Under the pieces are notes generated by a model. The model was not told the DNA's origin, did not search any database, and saw only the letters and a program-made list of their open reading frames with translations. DNA of 37,687 nucleotides from an uncultured Coriobacteriaceae bacterium (GTDB lineage: Bacteria; Actinomycetota; Coriobacteriia; Coriobacteriales; UMGS124): assembly GCA_900539345.1 (NCBI GenBank), contig UQBS01000027.1, positions 1 through 37,687 of the forward strand, given 5' to 3'. This document shows, one piece after another, positions 33,564 through 37,687 of this stretch (position 1 is its first letter; every line of letters begins with the position of its first letter). Made by a program: the position numbers and the translations under genes.

Positions 33564-34469
33564 TTACTTAAACTCGGGGTTCAGGCACACGGTATACCAG
33601 GCATTCCCCGTACCTTTCGCCCAGGGACAGCCAACGCACATGCGGGCGCCGCACAAATCTTTTGAGCGCCAATCGACAAGAGTATCGCAACGATTCGAGG
33701 CATCAGGGGCAAAATGGCGCATGGGAAGAGGCTGTTTCTCCATGGCTGCCACAACCATGTCGGCGATCTGATTCATGCCAAGATTCGTGGGGTGCGTACC
33801 CTCAAGCGCCTCATAGTCAAAACCAAAGCCAGCCACATCGAGGCCTGTGCACCCGCAGGCCTCGGCGACCTCGAGAATTGCGTCGCAGTAAGCTCGCATG
33901 TTGATTCCCCGCAGGTTCCAGGCATGGGTCGGATGGGGACTACCCATCACGCGACCAGGCAAAAGGGTGAGACACCAAACACGTGCCTGCGGATAGGCCT
34001 CGTGTAGCGCATGCAACATCGTGGCATAGGCCTCTTTGAAACCGTCAAGTGCTCCAGCAGGGGCAGCACCAGCAACAGACTCAGGATAATCTTCCAGATT
34101 CAAGCAAGCAGGAGTCGCAGAGCTTCGTCCGCATGCCTGTGCCGCAGCCGTTGCCCAGCCATAATCGTTGGTTCCCAGGAAAACAAGGATCTCATCGGGG
34201 GCGATACCGTCACGAGAAAGAGCAGCGATGCGCTCAGGGCTCCACGCGGCGGGATATCCCTGCCCCTGTACCATCGAGCCCGACCATGAACCGTTTACAA
34301 GAAGCGTTCCATTCAAGTGAGAAATGACCTTGCCCCACCAGGTATCCTGCGGACCTTGCAGACCCGCAAGCTCATCTCGCCCATCTTCGTAAAATACGGC
34401 AAACCCTTCAGGATTCCAGCCCTTAAGCGTGCTGATTGAATCCCCCAACACTGACACGTAGCGAGGCAT
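33564..34469 (-). CDS. SGNH-family esterase, probable sialate O-acetylesterase
   Basis: 301 aa from ATG at 34469 (MPRYVSVLGDSIS), preceded by GGGGAGAGG; the upstream in-frame ATG at 34541 is less likely. Block I GDSIS holds the catalytic Ser (residue 11), block III GTNDYG, and block V THPTNLG carries the catalytic His. No signal peptide, so cytosolic, unlike many sialate esterases. A short C-terminal region has several Cys (CGARMCVGCPW), perhaps a metal site. Placed between the binding-protein and permease genes of the nan cluster, so removal of O-acetyl groups from imported sialic acid is the natural role; this is inferred from context. Confidence 0.8.
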   Translation of the reverse strand: MPRYVSVLGDSISTLKGWNPEGFAVFYEDGRDELAGLQGPQDTWWGKVISHLNGTLLVNGSWSGSMVQGQGYPAAWSPERIAALSRDGIAPDEILVFLGTNDYGWATAAAQACGRSSATPACLNLEDYPESVAGAAPAGALDGFKEAYATMLHALHEAYPQARVWCLTLLPGRVMGSPHPTHAWNLRGINMRAYCDAILEVAEACGCTGLDVAGFGFDYEALEGTHPTNLGMNQIADMVVAAMEKQPLPMRHFAPDASNRCDTLVDWRSKDLCGARMCVGCPWAKGTGNAWYTVCLNPEFK

Positions 34470-34606
34470 TGCCCTCTCCCCTACTTTCCATCCCGAACAA
34501 CAAGCCAATCGGCGCAGGCCAAAAACTGAGCGCAAGAACAATACCAGTTCCCGTCCACAATCTCATACGCATATGCGACTTCAAGGCAGAACAGCAGCTA
34601 GCAAAC

Positions 34607-34634
34607 AAAAAAGGGGCCGCCCGAAGGCGACCCC
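34607..34634 (-). terminator. Internal terminator after the binding-protein gene
   Basis: Reading leftward: GGGGTCGCC, TTCG loop, GGCGGCCCC, then TTTTTT (complement of 34607-34612). One G-T pair. It lies 29 bases after the binding-protein stop and before the esterase gene, so it would reduce, but probably not abolish, transcription into the rest of the nan run. Confidence 0.88.
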
Positions 34635-34663
34635 TCTCAGAACAAGCTGTGTATGCAGCCGAC

Positions 34664-36220
34664 TTACTTGACGGAAGCGCCAAGGAAGACGAGGCCGGTC
34701 GTGGCAATCGGCACGAAGCCGTCGATCTGGTCGGCCAGGTAAGCAGTGGCCAGCTGACGGTGGAACAGCGGGTACAGCGGCACTTCCTCGGAAAGAAGGT
34801 CGAAGCACTGGTTCCACAGCTCCTGCTGCTCGTCGCCAGAAGTCTCGCGGGCCTGCTGCATGAGGTCCTGAAGGGTAGCCCACTCCTCGGTGTGGTTCCA
34901 GCAAGAACGGCCAGAGGTCCACACGTTGTCGCCGTACCACCAGGACATAAGCAGGTCGGGGTCAGCGCCGAAGCAGCTGGGGTCACCGGGGGTCAGCATG
35001 ACGTCGTAGGGAAGGACGTCGTCGGACTCGCCGAGCTCGGCCCAGTTGATGGCCTCAGTGCGCAGGGTGGTGTTGATGCCAGCGGCGTTGAGATCGTTCT
35101 GAATCTGAATGGAGAGGTCGGCAACCCAGTTGTTGTTGCAGAGAAGCTCGACGTCAATGCCGTCGGCATAGCCAGCCTCGGAGAGCAGGGACTTGGCCTT
35201 CTCGGGGTCATAGGTGTAGACGTTGGAGGCCTCGTGGAAGTTGGCGAAGTTCTCGGGCAGGAAGCTCTTAACGGGGTTGGCATGACCAGCCATGACGTTG
35301 TCGATGAGCTTCTGGACGTCGATGGCGTAGAAGAAAGCCTGACGGACGCGCTTGTCGTCGAAGGGGGCCTTCTTGGTGTTGAACATCAGGAAGGGCAGGC
35401 TGAAGCCGTCCTTGTACTCAACCGTAGCGCCAGCGCCCTGGATGGCGTCAACGTTTGCGTCCGGCACGGCCTCCATGACCATGGAAGTCTGAGCCATGAT
35501 GGCGGTGGTACGAGCGGTGCCGTCCTTCTGGATGTCCCAGTGCATGGCGTCAGCCGTGGCAGGCTTGGGGCCGTTGTAGTACTCGTTGGGCACGAAGTCG
35601 ATGAAACCACCGTCGTCGCCGTTGAGGCTGGAGTAAGCCCAGGGGCCAGAGCCGATGGGAGAAACGTTCATATCGTCGGCGCTGATGGAAGCGGGGAAAA
35701 TCTTGACAACGGCAAGACGGCCCTGGAGCAGGCTCTCGAAGGGGAACTTCAGAACGAAATCGACAGTCTTGTCATCAACGGCGCTGACGGAATCGATGAA
35801 CGACAGGAAGGCGCTGTAGGTGTCGTTGGCCATATTGAGCTCGAAGGCGTTGACAACGTCGGCAGCGACAACATCGGTGCCGTCGGAGTACTTGGCGCCG
35901 TCGCGCAGCGTGACCTTGTACTCGGTGTCGGAAATCTTCTCGGGCTCGCCGGCAGCAAGGGCAGGATAGGTGGTGTAGTCGTGCAGGTCGAGCTCATAGA
36001 GACCCTCGAAGACATGCCAGGTAGCGCCGAGCATCAGAGCAGAAGAGCAGCCAATGGGAGAGTAGTTGGTAGAGCTGTAAGCGCAAGTAGCGGTGATGGT
36101 GCCGCCCTCAGCCTTGGCAAAGTCGACCTTACCCAGGCCAGCGTTGGCAGCAGCGAGGATGCCGGCGGTAGCAGCGCTGGCAGCGAAAAGCGAACGGCGA
36201 GAGAGCGTGAGATCCTTCAT
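34664..36220 (-). CDS. ABC transporter substrate-binding protein, family 5, of the nan cluster
   Basis: 518 aa from ATG at 36220 with TAGGAGG before it. The signal LSRRSLFAASAATAGILAAA is a clear Tat motif with no lipobox. Family-5 pattern: YSPIGCSSALMLGATWHVFE, LRDGAKYSDGTDVVAADVVN, IGSGPWAYSS, VRQAFFYAIDVQKLI and LFHRQLATAYL near the end. By operon position it should bind sialic acid or a sialylated ligand and deliver it to the DppB-like and fused permeases (SatA-like role). Leads the leftward cluster from the shared divergent promoter. Confidence 0.9.
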   Translation of the reverse strand: MKDLTLSRRSLFAASAATAGILAAANAGLGKVDFAKAEGGTITATCAYSSTNYSPIGCSSALMLGATWHVFEGLYELDLHDYTTYPALAAGEPEKISDTEYKVTLRDGAKYSDGTDVVAADVVNAFELNMANDTYSAFLSFIDSVSAVDDKTVDFVLKFPFESLLQGRLAVVKIFPASISADDMNVSPIGSGPWAYSSLNGDDGGFIDFVPNEYYNGPKPATADAMHWDIQKDGTARTTAIMAQTSMVMEAVPDANVDAIQGAGATVEYKDGFSLPFLMFNTKKAPFDDKRVRQAFFYAIDVQKLIDNVMAGHANPVKSFLPENFANFHEASNVYTYDPEKAKSLLSEAGYADGIDVELLCNNNWVADLSIQIQNDLNAAGINTTLRTEAINWAELGESDDVLPYDVMLTPGDPSCFGADPDLLMSWWYGDNVWTSGRSCWNHTEEWATLQDLMQQARETSGDEQQELWNQCFDLLSEEVPLYPLFHRQLATAYLADQIDGFVPIATTGLVFLGASVK

Positions 36221-36271
36221 GGGTCCTCCTAATAGCACGACACTCGGATTACAAAACCTACGTGCATGGGA

Positions 36272-36308
36272 ATTGGCATTGCGTACGTGCCAATCAGTCG
36301 AAACTATA
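36272..36308 (-). promoter_or_regulatory. Divergent nan promoter with palindromic operator
   Basis: ATTGGCA (36272-36278) and TGCCAAT (36288-36294) form a perfect 7-base inverted repeat with a 9-base spacer. On the minus strand, TATAGT (complement of 36303-36308) lies just upstream, placing the operator over the transcription start, as for a repressor. TACGTGC occurs twice nearby (36260 and 36284). A +-strand -10 candidate TACAAT (36349-36354) would serve the YhcH-type gene. Confidence 0.6.
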
Positions 36309-36395
36309 GCAAGATTTGGCCTGACCGCTCACGGCATTTCGATAAGGGCTACAATTCGGCAGTCGAACGGACACCGTTAGAAAGATTGGACAGAC

Positions 36396-36839
36396 ATGCT
36401 GTATTCAAATACGATTGACGATCTTGCCTATATTTCCGAGGCTGCCGCCCAATTCCTCGCGACGCACGACATGGCAGAGCTCCCCTGCGGTAGCTACGAG
36501 ATTGGCCCCAACGAGTTCGTCAACGTCATGGAGTATGACACCAAGGCCCGCAAGGACGCCTGCTACGAGGCCCACAAGAAGTACGTCGACATCCAGATGG
36601 TGATTTCAGGCAGCGAGCTCATCGAGGTCGCCCCCGTGACCACGCTCAACGCCACGACCGACTTCAACGAGGAGGACGACTTCGCCCTCTACTCCAACGA
36701 GCAGATTGGCGACCAGTACCTGCTCGTCCCCGGCAGGTTCGTCGCAGTCATGCCCGCCGACGGCCACATGCCGAGCCTGACGCCCGCCGAGGCCCCGAGC
36801 CACAACAAGAAGGCCGTCTTCAAGGTCCTTGCCCGCTAA
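36396..36839 (+). CDS. nanQ: YhcH/YjgK/YiaL-family protein, probable sialic acid anomerase
   Basis: 147 aa, ATG at 36396, with AGAAAGATTGGA upstream. The cupin-like DUF386 pattern is present: EFVNVMEYDTK, YEAHKKYVDIQMVISGSELI (metal His and Glu region), FALYSNEQIG, FVAVMPADGHMPSL. E. coli YhcH (NanQ) sits in the nan operon and speeds conversion of alpha to beta sialic acid before NanA acts. Divergent from the binding-protein gene and sharing its control region, which supports this role. Confidence 0.87.
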   Translation: MLYSNTIDDLAYISEAAAQFLATHDMAELPCGSYEIGPNEFVNVMEYDTKARKDACYEAHKKYVDIQMVISGSELIEVAPVTTLNATTDFNEEDDFALYSNEQIGDQYLLVPGRFVAVMPADGHMPSLTPAEAPSHNKKAVFKVLAR

Positions 36840-36871
36840 AACCAGGCAAGAACGAAGAGCACGCGCAAAAA

Positions 36872-36909
36872 GCCGCCGGCAAGCCCGCGAGGTTTGCCGG
36901 CGGCTTTTT
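36872..36909 (+). terminator. Rho-independent terminator after the YhcH-type gene
   Basis: GCCGCCGGCAA (36872-36882) pairs with TTGCCGGCGGC (36894-36904), followed by TTTTT. An A-run precedes it, so it may work in both directions. Confidence 0.92.
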
Positions 36910-37258
36910 CACATCTGCCAGGCAGCGCCGTCCGAGCACGGTACAGCACGCCGGCCCGTCGCCTGCGCGAAAAGTCAGCATGGGGGATGCGAGCCGGACG
37001 GCCCCAGATACAAAGCCCCGGCCTACCCGGGGAGAGCCTGGCCCGCGACCGCCCCACCAAGTCCGCACGCCGGCGTTTGAAGGGCGCAACGTCAGACGGA
37101 GGGCCGGCCCCGACAGCCGGGCAGGAGGCCCCATCGGGCGCCGCGCGCCGAGAGCGGCTTGCATCCGGACGCGAAAAGGCCGCCGACAGACCCGCATGGG
37201 CTTGTCGGCAGCCTTTCTTCTTCGCGAAAACGCGGGAAAACGCCCGCGAACGAAAAAA
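36910..37258. other. GC-rich non-coding stretch between two terminator-like hairpins
   Basis: About 350 bases. Open frames exist on both strands but none has a ribosome-binding site or recognisable protein. A hairpin CGCGGG / CCCGCG lies at 37231-37248, just before the insertion sequence. Confidence 0.5.
37178..37222 (+). terminator. Second terminator-like hairpin
   Basis: GGC-C-GCCGACA (37178-37188) pairs with TGTCGGC-A-GCC (37203-37213) with one mismatch, inner CCC/GGG around GCAT, then TTTCTTCTT. It resembles the hairpin at 36872-36904 in sequence and layout, as if duplicated. Confidence 0.6.
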
Positions 37259-37687
37259 GGGGCTGTAACAAAAGCCCTACCAATCATTTGTGGAGGCATC
37301 TGTCCTAATGTTCGGGCAGGTGCCTCCATTTGTATTGAAAAAAGCATTCTACCAGGTAATATGATAAAATAGGAACCGCAACGGAGGCCCCGTAGAGACA
37401 GGTTCCCGCGATGCCGAAGCCCGCCTTCAAGCCCTACCAGCAGCGCCAGCTCATGCTCCTGCCGCCCGACATCTCCGACCTGGTGCCGCGCGACTCCGTG
37501 GCCCGCGTGGTCGACGCCGTCGTGGAGGCCCTCGACAGGGGGAGGCTCGTGGGGCTCTACCCCGGGGGCGGCGCCCCGGCGCACGACCCGGCGATGATGC
37601 TCAAGGTCGTGCTCTACGCCTACGCCAGCGGTGTCTACTCCAGCAGGAAGATAGCGCGGGCCACCAGGGAGAACGTCTGCTTCATGT
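37259..37687 (+). mobile_element. Left part of an IS1182-type insertion sequence, truncated by window edge
   Basis: The probable left end begins GGGGCTGTAACAAAA at 37259, a terminal sequence like that of IS1182-group elements from memory. An internal hairpin (TGGAGGCA at 37290-37297, partner TGCCTCCA) could block transcription entering from outside. A local AT-rich segment with AATATGATAAAATAGG precedes the transposase. The right end and target duplication are outside the window. Confidence 0.7.
37411..37687 (+). CDS. IS1182-family transposase, N-terminal part
   Basis: First 92 codons from ATG at 37411; open to the window end. Reads MPKPAFKPYQQRQLMLLPPD, then LVPRDSVARVVDAVVEAL, DPAMMLKVVLYAYASGVYSS and RKIARATRENVCFM. 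This is the DUF772-type N-terminal domain of IS1182 transposases; the DDE catalytic domain lies outside. No good ribosome-binding site directly before the ATG. Confidence 0.85.
   Translation, partial: MPKPAFKPYQQRQLMLLPPDISDLVPRDSVARVVDAVVEALDRGRLVGLYPGGGAPAHDPAMMLKVVLYAYASGVYSSRKIARATRENVCFM

Noticed and set aside
34436..36232. Long open frame of 598 codons on the + strand
   Set aside because: Antisense to the binding-protein gene, which has a clear Tat signal and ribosome-binding site.
1..37687. tRNA, rRNA or phage genes
   Set aside because: No cloverleaf, ribosomal RNA core or phage structural or integrase gene was recognised by eye anywhere in the window.

Overview
The window is high-GC DNA of a Gram-positive type. 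It has a lipobox lipoprotein, Tat-type signal peptides and several Tat-dependent or exported binding proteins, and no outer-membrane biogenesis genes. Gene content includes a sialic acid cluster with a family-5 ABC transporter containing a permease-ATPase fusion, an NhaC-type transporter behind a lysine riboswitch, a short UvrA paralogue and an IS1182-type transposase. This fits a gut or mucosal actinobacterium, most likely Coriobacteriia (Collinsella/Olsenella-like). That placement is inference from codon bias and gene content; no rRNA or tRNA was found.

Left region (1-7029). A 3'-truncated, secreted 5'-nucleotidase runs leftward out of the window. Seven rightward genes follow (1727-7029), and I regard them as one system. 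They are two small acidic unknown proteins, a CbxX/CfqX (SpoVK/EccA-like) AAA+ ATPase, a four-helix membrane protein with a cytosolic coiled coil, a lipoprotein with an OmpA-like C-terminus, and two small helical or charged proteins. The first three and last four genes each have a promoter carrying the same composite element: two GCACC boxes 11 bp apart, then TCGTCGG, then 16 bp, then a -10-like hexamer. This points to co-regulation by one activator or alternative sigma factor. I cannot assign the system to a described type.

Middle region (7261-23742). A leftward run encodes a UvrA-like ATPase, an unknown 421-aa protein and a TPR-like protein. Next come an orphan family-5 binding protein, a small zincin metallopeptidase, an MMPL exporter, a lysine-riboswitch-controlled NhaC-family transporter (probable lysine uptake, LysW type), a GtrA-like/lipase fusion with a small membrane partner, and a sodium:solute symporter next to a LysR regulator.

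Right region (23925-36839), amino sugar and sialic acid use. nagB and nagA run rightward. A leftward cluster encodes a binding protein, an SGNH esterase, DppB-type permease, permease-ATPase fusion, second ATPase, NanA-type lyase, NanK-type kinase and NanE epimerase; a divergent YhcH/NanQ-type gene lies on the other side of its promoter. Together they would import sialic acid, remove O-acetyl groups, equilibrate anomers, cleave to ManNAc, phosphorylate, epimerise to GlcNAc-6-P, deacetylate (NagA) and deaminate to fructose-6-P (NagB). A palindromic operator lies in the divergent promoter, and a terminator behind the binding-protein gene probably sets its higher expression. Between nagA and nanE lies about 500 bp of repeated palindromic elements.

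Right edge (36840-37687). A strong terminator, a second similar hairpin, and the left end of an IS1182-type insertion sequence whose transposase is cut by the window.
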